Of a stretch of DNA of 64,000 bases, positions 8,806-17,837 are shown one piece after another. Each line of letters begins with the position of its first letter. Positions within the stretch are counted from its first letter, which is position 1. The DNA is taken from the NCBI GenBank assembly GCA_016721825.1, contig JADKHI010000005.1, forward strand, positions 184,095 through 248,094. Reading direction: 5' to 3'. Source of the DNA: Flavobacteriales bacterium. GTDB lineage: Bacteria; Bacteroidota; Bacteroidia; Flavobacteriales_F; PHOS-HE28. A program made the translations under genes and the position numbers. Below the pieces are notes generated by a model. That model ran no database searches, was not told the DNA's origin, and saw nothing but the letters and a program-made list of their open reading frames with translations.

Positions 8806-9584
8806 ACAGGTTTCTATCAACCCTTTGCGCGGTGATGAGCTGCCTGTGCGCAGCAGCACAGGTCCATTTGGACAAACCGCTGAACCTGACCGCAGCCCAG
8901 GACAGCTTGCGGCGCATTGAGGGTCTTGCCTCACCCTTGGACGCCACCTCCCTGATCACCTTGGACAATGCCCAGCAAGCCGCTTCGAATTGGTACACGG
9001 TGACCGGTGGCACCACGGTGACCCAACTGGCCGGTTCGCCGCCGGCACTGGCCTACACCAACGGTATGCTGATCCGTTGGATACCCCTGGCCGCGAAGTC
9101 GGGGAACGTGAAGGTGAACGTGGACGGCCTTGGCACACGGGCCGTCTACCGCACGGACGGTCTGCCCGCCACGGAAGGTCAGGTGGCCGTAGCGAAAGCA
9201 GTGGAGATGATCTATGTGGACACAGCCTTCTTCATCATGGGGCGGTCCATTACGGATTGTCCATCGGGCTTCGTACGGATCAGCGACGAATTCTGCATTC
9301 AACAGAACGACACGTTGTCAGTGAGCATCTTCACAGCTATCAGCCACTGCTACGCTCGTGGTGCGCGGCTGTGCACGTGGGACGAGTACACGATGGCCTG
9401 CACCGCATATGGCGCTCAGCTCTCCGGACTGTTCGACGATTGGGAGTGGGTGGATGACACCAGCGATCATACCCACACTGCGGACCAGGTGGCACGGTAC
9501 AGCTGCAATGGAAATCGTGCCGTGAACGCAGTCGAGGCCACGGCCAGTTTTGGAGTTGTGCGCTGTTGTTACCGCATCCGATGA
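8802..9584 (+). CDS. Secreted tail-fibre-like/eight-cysteine protein, paralogue 2
   Basis: Protein of 260 residues with a signal peptide ending around LCAAAQ. It has the same architecture as its neighbours and is the most diverged of the three. The front half has RRIEGLASPLDATSLITLDN, a SPPALAYTNGMLIRW segment and VKVNVDGLGTRAVYRTDG, which closely recall tail-fibre repeats. The back half has CPSGFV, EFCI, SHCYARGARLCTWDEY, MACT, YSCNGN and VRCC, so all eight cysteines are kept. The start at 8802 overlaps the previous stop. WEWVDD here and YEWSNN in paralogue 3 suggest a conserved core tryptophan. Confidence 0.72.
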   Translation: MNRFLSTLCAVMSCLCAAAQVHLDKPLNLTAAQDSLRRIEGLASPLDATSLITLDNAQQAASNWYTVTGGTTVTQLAGSPPALAYTNGMLIRWIPLAAKSGNVKVNVDGLGTRAVYRTDGLPATEGQVAVAKAVEMIYVDTAFFIMGRSITDCPSGFVRISDEFCIQQNDTLSVSIFTAISHCYARGARLCTWDEYTMACTAYGAQLSGLFDDWEWVDDTSDHTHTADQVARYSCNGNRAVNAVEATASFGVVRCCYRIR

Positions 9585-10378
9585 AGACACGCTTGAACCA
9601 TCTGCTTTCGGCGCTGCTGGTCTTATCGGGACCATGCGGAACGGCCATGGCCCAGGTCATCGTTGACCGCTCGATCGAACTGAACGGAACCACCGATGGC
9701 GAACGACAGGTGCATGGCCTGAGCGATCCAACATCGACCGCGGAAGCCATGAACGCGCGAACACTTCAAGCAGGCCAGTACCGCTATGCTGAAGTGTCCG
9801 GTAGCCAAACATGGAGCGCTGTACTGACCCCGGCACCAGGCCCTTTGCAGATCGGTGCCATGTTGGTACTGCACAGCCAGAATGCGAACAACGGACCGGT
9901 GACCTTGAGCGTGAACGGACAGGGCCCTTACCCGGTTCATGTGGGCAACGGCCAGGACCTCGAGGTCGGTGATGTGCTCGCTGGGGCGATGGTCACCGTC
10001 GTTTACGATGGCAGTGGCTTTCAGTTGACCTCTGGAAGGGCACCGACGGTAAGGCCTTGTCCTTCGGGCTATGTGGCGGTGAACGAGCAATACTGCATCG
10101 AAGTGGACCAGCATGACACCATGTCCTTCGATTCGGCGGCCGTGCTTTGTAGCACTTTGAACGGCAGGCTCTGTACCTGGGGCGAATGGTATGCCGCATG
10201 CTTCAATGCCAGCAGCCTTGGGCTTGCGAACATGGTGGGCGACTACGAATGGTCGAACAATGGCGGGAACGCTGACAACTACGTGCGGGTGGTGGGGCGC
10301 TTCTCCTGCAATACTGGTGCGGTGGGCAGTGCCTATTCAGCCCCAGCGCGCAATGTCCGATGCTGCGCGCGACGATGA
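9581..10378 (+). CDS. Secreted tail-fibre-like/eight-cysteine protein, paralogue 3
   Basis: Protein of 265 residues with a signal peptide ending TAMAQ. The front half has IELNGTTDGERQVHGLSDP, VTLSVNGQGPYPVH and VTVVYDGSGFQLTS, the clearest tail-fibre-like block of the three. The back half has CPSGYV, QYCIE, VLCSTLNGRLCTWGEW, AACF, GRFSC and VRCCARR. It is coupled by ATGA to paralogue 2 and is followed after 36 bases by the MBOAT gene. Shared order, cysteines and coupling point to tandem duplication followed by divergence. Confidence 0.72.
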   Translation: MKTRLNHLLSALLVLSGPCGTAMAQVIVDRSIELNGTTDGERQVHGLSDPTSTAEAMNARTLQAGQYRYAEVSGSQTWSAVLTPAPGPLQIGAMLVLHSQNANNGPVTLSVNGQGPYPVHVGNGQDLEVGDVLAGAMVTVVYDGSGFQLTSGRAPTVRPCPSGYVAVNEQYCIEVDQHDTMSFDSAAVLCSTLNGRLCTWGEWYAACFNASSLGLANMVGDYEWSNNGGNADNYVRVVGRFSCNTGAVGSAYSAPARNVRCCARR

Positions 10379-10414
10379 GGACGCACGCCGCCAGGCTCGA
10401 CCTTCACTAAGCGC

Positions 10415-11875
10415 ATGCTGTTCAACAGCTTCGTCTTCGCGCTCTTCCTGCCGGCGGTCTTCGCGCTGTACTGGGGTGTGTTCCGCAAGCTGCGGGCACA
10501 GAACCTGTTGTTGATCGCTGCGGGCTTCCTGTTCTATGGTTGGTGGGATTGGCGCTTCCTGCTGCTGTTGCTCGCCACCAGCCTCACGGATTACTTCGTC
10601 GCGTTGGCCATGGGCCGAAGCGCTTCACCCAAGCGGCGGAAGCTGCTGCTGGGCATCAGCCTGATCGGTAACCTCGGTACGCTCGGCATCTTCAAGTACT
10701 ACGACTTCTTCGCCCGTTCGCTGGCTGCCGGGCTGGCGGAACTTGGCATCGCGCATGATCCGTTCCTGTTGAAGGTGATCCTGCCGGTGGGCATCAGCTT
10801 CTACACGTTCCAAGCGCTGAGCTATACCATCGACGTGTACCGTGGTCGGATCGAGGCCGTTCGACAAGCGGACACCTTCCTGGCCTTCGTCAGCTTCTTT
10901 CCGCAGTTATGCGCAGGCCCGATCGAGCGGGCGAGCCACATGCTTCCTCAGTTCCAACGGGCACGGACCTTCAATACGGCCCAGGCGGTGGATGGGCTGC
11001 GCCAGATGCTCTGGGGCTTCTTCAAGAAGATCGTGATCGCGGACAACTGCAGCCGGTTGGTGGACGGGATCTTCAACTCCAGCGATACGCAACCGGGTCC
11101 TGTGCTGATCATCGGCGCGGTGCTCTTCGCTTTTCAGATCTACTGCGACTTCGGTGGCTACAGCGACATTGCCATCGGCACCGCGAAGCTGTTCGGCTTC
11201 GACCTGATGCGGAACTTCGCCTTCCCTTATTTCAGTCGCGACATCGCTGAGTTCTGGCGGCGTTGGCACATCAGCCTCAGCAGTTGGTTCCGCGACTACC
11301 TCTACATCCCCTTGGGCGGCAGCAAGGGCGGTCGGGGCATGGCGGTGCGCAACACGTTCATCATCTTCCTCGTCAGCGGCTTCTGGCACGGGGCCAACTG
11401 GACCTTCCTGGCCTGGGGACTGATCAACGCGATCTACTTCCTGCCTTTGCTGCTGAGCGGACGGCACCGCAACAACCTTGGCATTGCAGGGGAAGGCCGG
11501 CGCTGGCCTGCGTTCGGGGAGGTGCTTGCCATGCTCGGCACCTTCGGGCTCACTTGCGTGGCCTGGGTCTTCTTCCGCGCCGCCACGATCGGACAAGCCC
11601 TGAGCTACATACGTGACATGTTCATCCACCTGTTCGATGTCGGGCACTGGAGCCGCACCGCACAGTACATCACGGACCGCGCCACCTACGGCCCGGCCAT
11701 GGCCTGCATCGGCTTGTTGTTGCTGGCGGAATGGCTGCAACGGAACCGGCAACATGCCTTGGAGGCGTTGGTGTTCACGCGCCCGCTGCGCTGGTCGCTC
11801 TACATCGGCTTGGTGCTATTGATCGTGTTCGTTGGTGACCACGCGGAGCAAACGTTCATCTACTTCCAGTTCTGA
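10415..11875 (+). CDS. MBOAT-family O-acyltransferase (AlgI/DltB-like)
   Basis: An integral membrane acyltransferase of 486 residues. Family hallmarks are FFPQLCAGPIERASHMLPQF, a WRRWHISLSSWFRDYLYIPL block and SGFWHGANWTFLAWG, whose histidine (residue 325) is the expected catalytic residue. Family members move acyl groups from a cytoplasmic donor to an extracytoplasmic glycan: AlgI acetylates alginate and DltB moves D-alanine to teichoic acid. The SGNH-like partner begins one base after its stop. With the adenylation enzyme and carrier protein at 16283-18098 it could form a Dlt-like route, but simple O-acetylation is equally possible from sequence alone. Confidence 0.88.
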   Translation: MLFNSFVFALFLPAVFALYWGVFRKLRAQNLLLIAAGFLFYGWWDWRFLLLLLATSLTDYFVALAMGRSASPKRRKLLLGISLIGNLGTLGIFKYYDFFARSLAAGLAELGIAHDPFLLKVILPVGISFYTFQALSYTIDVYRGRIEAVRQADTFLAFVSFFPQLCAGPIERASHMLPQFQRARTFNTAQAVDGLRQMLWGFFKKIVIADNCSRLVDGIFNSSDTQPGPVLIIGAVLFAFQIYCDFGGYSDIAIGTAKLFGFDLMRNFAFPYFSRDIAEFWRRWHISLSSWFRDYLYIPLGGSKGGRGMAVRNTFIIFLVSGFWHGANWTFLAWGLINAIYFLPLLLSGRHRNNLGIAGEGRRWPAFGEVLAMLGTFGLTCVAWVFFRAATIGQALSYIRDMFIHLFDVGHWSRTAQYITDRATYGPAMACIGLLLLAEWLQRNRQHALEALVFTRPLRWSLYIGLVLLIVFVGDHAEQTFIYFQF

Positions 11876-11876
11876 G

Positions 11877-12836
11877 ATGAGCACCTTCCTCCGCCGCCTC
11901 GCGTTGTTCCTGGTCGTGCTGGGTCTTGTGGTCTGGGGCTTGGACCGCACACTGAAGGCCGGGCTGCGGGCACGGACCACCTTCACCCTTGGCGTGTGGA
12001 ACCGCTTGGTGGACGGCAAGATCCAGGCGGACGTGCTGTTCTGCGGAAGCAGCAGGGCACTGATGCATTTCGATGCGGCGACGATCGGCAAGGCCACCGG
12101 GCGGTCGTGCTACAACATCGGCATGGACGGCAACCAGCTGAACCACCAGTTGCCTTGGCTGATCACCTACCTCAAGTACAACCGACCACCCGAGCTGATC
12201 ATTCAGAACGTGGACATGATCTCGCTGTCGCCGGACACCGATGTGTTCTTTCCCAGCCAGTACCCGCCCTACCTGAGCGAGGATGCGATCTACGAGGACC
12301 TTCGGAACACCGCGCCCGACTGGTGGAAGGACCGCTACATCCCGCTTTACAGTTTCACTCGCTTCGGCTACGGGTACGCAGCTCTGGGCGTGAAGGGGCT
12401 ACTGGGGCTGGAGGATACGTTGCACGACCCGTTGCACTTTGGTTTCCAGCGGAAGGACCTGAACTGGGACGGCGGCTTCGACCAGTTCAAGAAGCGCTTC
12501 CCGAAAGGGCTGCGCCGGTTCAACGAGGAAAGCGCGCGCAACACCCTTCGCGCCATCATCCGAACGGCCCAGGAGAAGGGATCGAAGGTGGTGCTCGTAT
12601 ACACCCCTGAACTAGGCGAAATGCAACGGCTGACATTGAACCGTGAGGAAGTAATGGACGTGTACCGAGGCATCGCGGCCGAAAGCGGGATCCCGTTCTG
12701 GGATTTCAGCACGGCGACCTTCTGCGAGGACCGGAACTATTTCTACAACTCACAGCACCTGAACGCGCGCGGTGTCGACCTGTTCACGCCGATGATCGCG
12801 GACAGCATCGCCGCCTACGTCGGCAACAAGCCCTGA
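11877..12836 (+). CDS. SGNH-like acyl-transfer partner of MBOAT (DltD/AlgX-like)
   Basis: Protein of 319 residues with an N-terminal membrane anchor (LALFLVVLGLVVWGL). A serine-containing block VLFCGSSRALMHFD resembles SGNH block I. A late block YNSQHLNARGVDLF supplies the histidine of a Ser-His pair. DltD, AlgJ and AlgX proteins of this type sit outside the membrane and complete acyl transfer started by their MBOAT. The adjacent start supports a functional pair. Its end is one base from the convergent glycosyltransferase gene. Assignment to DltD rather than AlgX type is not possible by eye. Confidence 0.75.
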   Translation: MSTFLRRLALFLVVLGLVVWGLDRTLKAGLRARTTFTLGVWNRLVDGKIQADVLFCGSSRALMHFDAATIGKATGRSCYNIGMDGNQLNHQLPWLITYLKYNRPPELIIQNVDMISLSPDTDVFFPSQYPPYLSEDAIYEDLRNTAPDWWKDRYIPLYSFTRFGYGYAALGVKGLLGLEDTLHDPLHFGFQRKDLNWDGGFDQFKKRFPKGLRRFNEESARNTLRAIIRTAQEKGSKVVLVYTPELGEMQRLTLNREEVMDVYRGIAAESGIPFWDFSTATFCEDRNYFYNSQHLNARGVDLFTPMIADSIAAYVGNKP

Positions 12837-12837
12837 G

Positions 12838-13869
12838 CTATGCCAGCGCCTGATCGTAGAGCGCAGCGATGCGGGCGTTGCGCACGTCGATGTCGAACTT
12901 CTCGCGGACCACGGCCAGGCTGTTGCCGCTCATGCGTGTCAGTAGCTCGGGGGAATCCATCAGCGAACGAAGCTTCTCCGCGATCTCGTCGGCAATGGCA
13001 TCGCTGGGCCGGTCGGTCACCTCCAGCAACCAGCCGTTGCGGTCGTGCTCCACGATCTCCGGTATGGAGCTGATGTTGGACGAGATCACGGGCAACTGTG
13101 CGCCCATGGCCTCCAGCACGGTGTTGTTGAAGGGGTCGGCGAAGGTGGTGCTCACGAACACATGCGCACGCCGCATGAACTGCAGCAACTTGTCATGGCC
13201 CAAGTCCCGATGCAGGGTGATGCGGGGATCATCCGCGATGGTGCGCTCGGTCCATTGCACGTCCGCCGGCGTCGGCACTACGCCCCAATCCACCTCCAAG
13301 GTGCTCACGATCACCAACTGCGCATCCGGTCGGCCCAGCCGCTGGAAGGCCTTCAACAGTTCCACGCCGCCTTTGCGGTAGAAGCCATTGCCCGCGAAGA
13401 GGATGGTGAAGCGCGAAGCCTCCTTGGGGCCGGGCAGGTATTGCTCCACCGCCCGGTACAGCACCACCATCTTGGCCGGATCCACACCAGCGGCCACGAG
13501 CTTGTCGCGGTTCATCTGGAACGTATTGCGGCTGGTGAAGATCAGCCACTTGCAATCATCACCGGCCAAGCGCCGTTGCCCCCACTTGAAGAGCGGATGG
13601 CTCTCGCGCATGGGCTTGTACCGCGGTAGGTAGCTCTCCACCTCGATGACCCAGGGCCGATGGTTCGCCACCACGCTGTTGTAGGTGTGGTAGATGTCCA
13701 CATGCTTGAGCGGCAGGAAGCACTTGGTGTGCGCGAGGAACTGGTTGCGCACCTTCAGCACATGCCAGGGAATGTCCAACCCACGCGTATAGCGGTATCC
13801 CTCTGGGGGATTGCTGAACGCATAGTGCTGCCAGTAACGGGTCTTGTTGCTGATGCCGACTACGCGCAT
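12838..13869 (-). CDS. Glycosyltransferase family 4
   Basis: A 343-residue GT-B protein. The nucleotide-sugar-binding half has FTILFAGNGFYRKGGVELL, and the typical EX7E-like region is FADPFNNTVLEAMGAQLPVI. The N-terminal acceptor half begins MRVVGISNKTRYWQHY. It probably transfers a sugar from a nucleotide donor to the growing glycan at the cytoplasmic face. I chose the ATG at 13869 because a TATCTTCG box lies upstream at 13896-13903. Donor and acceptor unknown. Confidence 0.82.
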   Translation of the reverse strand: MRVVGISNKTRYWQHYAFSNPPEGYRYTRGLDIPWHVLKVRNQFLAHTKCFLPLKHVDIYHTYNSVVANHRPWVIEVESYLPRYKPMRESHPLFKWGQRRLAGDDCKWLIFTSRNTFQMNRDKLVAAGVDPAKMVVLYRAVEQYLPGPKEASRFTILFAGNGFYRKGGVELLKAFQRLGRPDAQLVIVSTLEVDWGVVPTPADVQWTERTIADDPRITLHRDLGHDKLLQFMRRAHVFVSTTFADPFNNTVLEAMGAQLPVISSNISSIPEIVEHDRNGWLLEVTDRPSDAIADEIAEKLRSLMDSPELLTRMSGNSLAVVREKFDIDVRNARIAALYDQALA

Positions 13870-13895
13870 GGAAGAGCCTGTGGTAACACGGCCGG

Positions 13896-13903
13896 CGAAG
13901 ATA
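13896..13903 (-). promoter_or_regulatory. TATCTTCG promoter box
   Basis: TAnnTTTG-like box 26 bases upstream of the glycosyltransferase ATG at 13869. Confidence 0.45.
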
Positions 13904-13918
13904 GACAAGCCCCCCGCG

Positions 13919-14896
13919 CTAGTCCTGCGCTACGCGAGCCGTGTGGTACCAGGAATGGAAGTGCTTCAGGCCTTCCGCCAACGGCGTGGACGGAGCGAAG
14001 CCAAGATCACGACCGGCCCTGGACACATCGGCGAAGGTCTGCGGCACATCACCCGGCTGTTCCGGTCTCACTTCAACAATGGCCTTGATGCCCAGCTCAA
14101 GCTCTACGGCGGCGATCAGCTCAGAGAGCGTCACGGTGCCGGAGTTGCCCAGGTTGTAGGTCTCGTAAGCTCCTCCCTTGGTGCGCTCCATGGCCGCATG
14201 CACCCCAGCGATGATGTCGTCGATGTAGGTGTAGTCGCGGCGCGTGCTGCCATCGCCGAACTGCTGAATGGGCACCCCGGCCTCCACCTTGCGGAAGAAC
14301 TGGTGGATCGCCAGATCAGGGCGTTGACGGGGACCGAAGACCGTAAAGAAGCGCAGCACGGTGACATGCAGACCGTGGAGCTGGGCATAGACCCGGGCGA
14401 ACTGCTCGGCAGCGAGCTTCGATGCTGCATACGGACTGATGGGCACAAGGCCGCGTTCGGCCTCCTTCCACGGCACGTTGGGGTTCTCCCCATAGACGCT
14501 GCTGGAACTCGCCAGCACGAAGCGGGGGATCTTCCGGTGCCGGGCCAGTTCCAGCAAACGTAGCGTACCGGTCACGTTCACGCGGTGGTAGGCCAAGGGA
14601 TCCGCGATGCTCGGCCGCACGCCCGCCTTCGCAGCGATGTGAACGATCAGGTCGATGGGGTCCGGGCCCAGACGTTCTTCAAGATCAGCATCGCACAGGT
14701 CGGCCTCGATCAGGCGATATCCTGGGGCGCCGATGTGGCCTGCGATGTTCGCCTCCTTGATCCGGCGGTCATAGTAAGGGTCGAAATTGTCGACCACTGT
14801 CACTCGCCAGCCCTTCTCTGCGAGCAGACGGTCCACCAGATGGCTTCCGATGAAACCAGCACCACCCGTGATCAGCACATGACCGGCCATAGACAT
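13919..14896 (-). CDS. NAD-dependent nucleotide-sugar epimerase (UDP-glucuronate 4-epimerase-like)
   Basis: An extended short-chain dehydrogenase of 325 residues. It has the GGAGFIGSHLVDRL NAD-binding loop, the NFDPYYDRRIKEANIA segment seen in UDP-glucuronate 4-epimerases, a catalytic SSSSVYGENPNVPW region and YAASKLAAEQ (YxxxK). It should invert C4 of a UDP-sugar, supplying galacturonate-type donors to the glycan locus. The start is ATG 14896 (14890 possible), with a TAGTTTTG box upstream. It runs divergently from the glycosyltransferase at 14965. Confidence 0.85.
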   Translation of the reverse strand: MSMAGHVLITGGAGFIGSHLVDRLLAEKGWRVTVVDNFDPYYDRRIKEANIAGHIGAPGYRLIEADLCDADLEERLGPDPIDLIVHIAAKAGVRPSIADPLAYHRVNVTGTLRLLELARHRKIPRFVLASSSSVYGENPNVPWKEAERGLVPISPYAASKLAAEQFARVYAQLHGLHVTVLRFFTVFGPRQRPDLAIHQFFRKVEAGVPIQQFGDGSTRRDYTYIDDIIAGVHAAMERTKGGAYETYNLGNSGTVTLSELIAAVELELGIKAIVEVRPEQPGDVPQTFADVSRAGRDLGFAPSTPLAEGLKHFHSWYHTARVAQD

Positions 14897-14908
14897 TGCG
14901 TAAGGGCG

Positions 14909-14916
14909 CAAAACTA
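14909..14916 (-). promoter_or_regulatory. TAGTTTTG promoter box
   Basis: Exact TAnnTTTG match 12 bases upstream of the epimerase ATG at 14896. It forms a divergent promoter pair with 14950-14957. Confidence 0.55.
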
Positions 14917-14949
14917 ACCGAAGCCCCCGACCACGGGCAGGGCTTCCGC

Positions 14950-14957
14950 TACCTTCG
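14950..14957 (+). promoter_or_regulatory. TACCTTCG promoter box
   Basis: TAnnTTTG-like box seven bases upstream of the ATG at 14965; it decides that start over an earlier in-frame codon at 14896. Confidence 0.5.
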
Positions 14958-14964
14958 GCCGTCG

Positions 14965-16239
14965 ATGGCCCCTCCCGTTCCGGTCCTGATCATCTGCCAC
15001 ACCTTTCCCCCGTTCAAGGGCATCGGTGGGCGCCGTTGGGCCAAGTTCGCCAAGGCGCTGGCCATGCGGGGGCACGCCGTGCATGTGATCCATGCGGATG
15101 GCGCGGAGGAACTGAAAGGCTCGCTGTGGACCGCCGATATCGGGCACCCAGGCATCCACGCCTACGCACTTCCGCAGCGCTACCCCACGGCCCTCTTCAA
15201 GCGACCGCTCACCGCGTTGACCGAGAAGCTCGCGCACCGTTTCTGGAAGAGCGTATTGCCATGCGTTGTGCGTGGCAACTGGCTGGACCGGTCGGTGTTC
15301 TGGCGGAAGCAGCTTCTGGAGCAATGCACGGAACTGATGAAGGCGCACGGCATCCGCCACGTGATCGCGTCGGGCGCGCCGTTCCGCTCGCTGACCTTCG
15401 CGTTGGAGCTGCGAAAGGCCTTCCCGGACCTGCGCTTGATCACGGACCTCCGCGACCCGTGGACCTGGGGCGATACCTATGGCATGCGTTCACTCTCAGC
15501 GGCGCGACTGGCCTATGAGCAACAACTGGAACACGACGTGATCGCCGGCAGCGACAGGGTGATCGCACCTGCGGAAGGGATCATCGACCACTTGGAGAAG
15601 GTCCATGGCGCGGATCCGGGAAAATTCGCCGTGCTCCCCCACCCCATCGACCCCGATGACCTAGCGGCAGGACCGGTGCTTGAGCGCGACGGCATTTACC
15701 GCATCCTCTACGCAGGCAGCATCTATGGGGAAGCCTCCTTCGCGGCCTACTTCGACCAGGTATTGCTCGCGTTCCGCGCCTTGGGGGAACACGACCCGGA
15801 GCGTCTGGCCCGCGCACGTTTCGACCTGTACGTGCCTTCGCACGATATGGGACGCTTTGCGCGCGCCGTGACCGAAGCTGGGCTGCAAGAGCGGATCCAC
15901 TTCCACGGGGCCATTCCGCCGTCGGAACTGTATGCGGAACTGCGCCGCGCCGACCTGGTGATGGTCTTCCTCCCCGACGATAAGAAGGACGTACTCACCA
16001 CCAAGTTCAACGAGCTCTTCCACCTGCGTGTGCCGCTGCTGCATGTCGGAACACAAGGTCGCGTGAGCGAGACCCTTGAGCGTCGAAGGTTGGGGCTTTC
16101 GATCCGCCTGAATGAAGTTCAGACCGTTCTGCCTAGCGTGATCCGTGGCGATCGGTCGATCCCGCTGGACCCGAACGCGGAGGTGAACGAGCACATGCTG
16201 GATACTGTGTGCGATCAGCTCGAAGCACTTCTGATCTGA
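14965..16239 (+). CDS. Glycosyltransferase (GT4-like)
   Basis: A 424-residue GT-B enzyme. The N-terminus PVPVLIICHTFPPFKGIGGR with RRWAKFAKALAMRGHAV is the usual acceptor-domain start of this group. LITDLRDPWTWGD is a typical D-P-W motif, and IYRILYAGSIYGEASF begins the donor domain. Although it opens the plus-strand unit that carries the adenylation enzyme, carrier protein and GNAT, it is separated from them by its own promoter region. Sugar specificity is unknown. Confidence 0.78.
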   Translation: MAPPVPVLIICHTFPPFKGIGGRRWAKFAKALAMRGHAVHVIHADGAEELKGSLWTADIGHPGIHAYALPQRYPTALFKRPLTALTEKLAHRFWKSVLPCVVRGNWLDRSVFWRKQLLEQCTELMKAHGIRHVIASGAPFRSLTFALELRKAFPDLRLITDLRDPWTWGDTYGMRSLSAARLAYEQQLEHDVIAGSDRVIAPAEGIIDHLEKVHGADPGKFAVLPHPIDPDDLAAGPVLERDGIYRILYAGSIYGEASFAAYFDQVLLAFRALGEHDPERLARARFDLYVPSHDMGRFARAVTEAGLQERIHFHGAIPPSELYAELRRADLVMVFLPDDKKDVLTTKFNELFHLRVPLLHVGTQGRVSETLERRRLGLSIRLNEVQTVLPSVIRGDRSIPLDPNAEVNEHMLDTVCDQLEALLI

Positions 16240-16254
16240 AGCATTGGGAACGCC

Positions 16255-16262
16255 GATCTTCG
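16255..16262 (+). promoter_or_regulatory. GATCTTCG box, weak promoter candidate
   Basis: Imperfect match to TAnnTTTG (G replaces the first T), 20 bases upstream of the ATG at 16283. Included because the same CTTCGCCG context recurs at other starts. Confidence 0.3.
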
Positions 16263-16282
16263 CCGCACGCCACCTGAGCGAC

Positions 16283-17815
16283 ATGGCAGAACACCTCTGG
16301 GATCTTTTCCTGCGCCCCTTCACCAGCACTCCGGACAAGGAGGCCTTGGTGTTGTCCGAGGGAAACTTCACCTATGGGCAGCTCGGGCAGGCAGCCTTAT
16401 CGATCTCCACACAACTGAAGGCGGTCGGTGTTGAAGGCCCCTTCGTCGGTCTCTACACTCACCGCGACCTTACCACCTACGCGGGCATGCTGGGGATCCT
16501 GCACGCTGGTCACGGATACATGCCCCTGCACCCTGAGCTGCCACAGGAGCGGCTCGCGGCCATTCTCGAACGCTCCGGAACACGTGCGATCCTGACCTCC
16601 CGAGAGCATGCCGACGGCGCGATCGGCTTGGCTGAACGCAGTGGCTCGAAGCTCCATGTGATCATCGCCAATGCCGAGGTGAAGGGAGAACGGTCGATCG
16701 AGCCCTGCATCCAGAGCCCCTATGCCTACTTGCTTTTCACCTCCGGCAGCACCGGCGTCCCGAAGGGTGTACCCATCCGTCAGAGCAACGTGCTGGCGTA
16801 TCTGAAGGAGATGGAGCGCATCGCAGCACCGACAGCCACCGATCGCTTTACGCAGTTGTTCGAGTTCACCTTCGACCTCAGCGTACACGATATTTTCCTG
16901 TGCTGGGCGGCCGGTGGAACGCTGGTGGTGCCTTCGCGGGAACAGCTTCTCGCACCGGCGGCCTTCGTTCGCGCGAACGCGATCACGTGCTGGTTCTCGG
17001 TGCCTTCCATGGCGTTGCTGATGGACCGCATGCGCACGCTGAAGCCCGGGGCCATGCCGACCTTGCGCTTCAGTGCGTTCTGCGGTGAACCCCTGCCAGA
17101 GGACCTTGTCCGAAAGTGGTCCGCAGCAGCGCCGAACAGCCGGGTCCTGAACCTTTATGGTCCCACGGAAGCCACGATCGCCATCACCGCCCATGAATGG
17201 AAAAGCGACCAGGAACGTGGGCACGTCGGCATAGTGTCCATCGGCAAGCCGTTCCCATCGGCGCAGGGTGTGGTGCTGAACGAAGCCGGTGTTGGAACAG
17301 AGGAAGGTGAGCTCTGGCTGGGCGGTCCGCAGGTGGCCGAAGGCTATTGGCAGGCTCCGGAGCAGACCGGGCAAGTCTTCCAGTTCCTTCCATCCGACCC
17401 CAGCGCGCGCTACTACCGCACCGGTGATCGGGTACGGAAGGACGAGCACGGCAACCTCTACTTCCTGTCGCGCACGGACCAGCAGGTGAAGGTGCGAGGA
17501 CACCGGATCGAGCTGGAAGAGATCAACCATGTGCTTCGCGAACAAGGCGGTGCGGCCTTCGCCCAGACCGTGGCATTTCCGATCACTGACGGCATCGCCT
17601 TGGGCCTTGTGGCCTTTCTACCGCTCGATGTGAAGGACCAAGCGAACGATCTGTTGAACGCGTGTCGAGCACATCTTCCCGAACATATGGTCCCGGCCCG
17701 CCTGATCTTCCTACCTGACTTACCCACCAACTCCAACGGCAAGGTGGACCGCAAGGCCCTGCTGGAACTGTTGAACAGCGAACAACGAACGGGCAGCAAC
17801 GACTCCAAGTCGTGA
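16283..17815 (+). CDS. DltA-like amino acid adenylating enzyme
   Basis: Stand-alone AMP-forming ligase of 510 residues, about the length of DltA. The P-loop LLFTSGSTGVPKG is at about 150-162, then FDLSVHDIF (Asp198), AFCGEPLP (Cys267), NLYGPTEATIAIT, YYRTGDRV and the hinge RTDQQVKVRGHRIELEEI. SNGKVDRKAL holds the C-terminal catalytic lysine (Lys487). In Bacillus DltA the equivalent Asp and Cys bind the amino group and side of D-alanine, so an amino acid substrate is likely and D-alanine possible. No condensation or carrier domain is attached, which argues against a classic NRPS. The separate carrier protein follows 22 bases downstream. Confidence 0.82.
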   Translation: MAEHLWDLFLRPFTSTPDKEALVLSEGNFTYGQLGQAALSISTQLKAVGVEGPFVGLYTHRDLTTYAGMLGILHAGHGYMPLHPELPQERLAAILERSGTRAILTSREHADGAIGLAERSGSKLHVIIANAEVKGERSIEPCIQSPYAYLLFTSGSTGVPKGVPIRQSNVLAYLKEMERIAAPTATDRFTQLFEFTFDLSVHDIFLCWAAGGTLVVPSREQLLAPAAFVRANAITCWFSVPSMALLMDRMRTLKPGAMPTLRFSAFCGEPLPEDLVRKWSAAAPNSRVLNLYGPTEATIAITAHEWKSDQERGHVGIVSIGKPFPSAQGVVLNEAGVGTEEGELWLGGPQVAEGYWQAPEQTGQVFQFLPSDPSARYYRTGDRVRKDEHGNLYFLSRTDQQVKVRGHRIELEEINHVLREQGGAAFAQTVAFPITDGIALGLVAFLPLDVKDQANDLLNACRAHLPEHMVPARLIFLPDLPTNSNGKVDRKALLELLNSEQRTGSNDSKS

Positions 17816-17820
17816 AGGGG

Positions 17821-17828
17821 TAATTTCG
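17821..17828 (+). promoter_or_regulatory. TAATTTCG promoter box
   Basis: TAnnTTTG-like box nine bases upstream of the carrier-protein ATG at 17838. It suggests extra transcription of the carrier gene separate from the adenylation gene. Confidence 0.45.
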
Positions 17829-17837
17829 CCGCGCACC

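Noticed and set aside
8026..10378. Prophage remnant, from the tail-fibre-like halves
   Set aside because: Each protein has a bacterial signal peptide and no capsid, terminase, integrase or attachment site is nearby.
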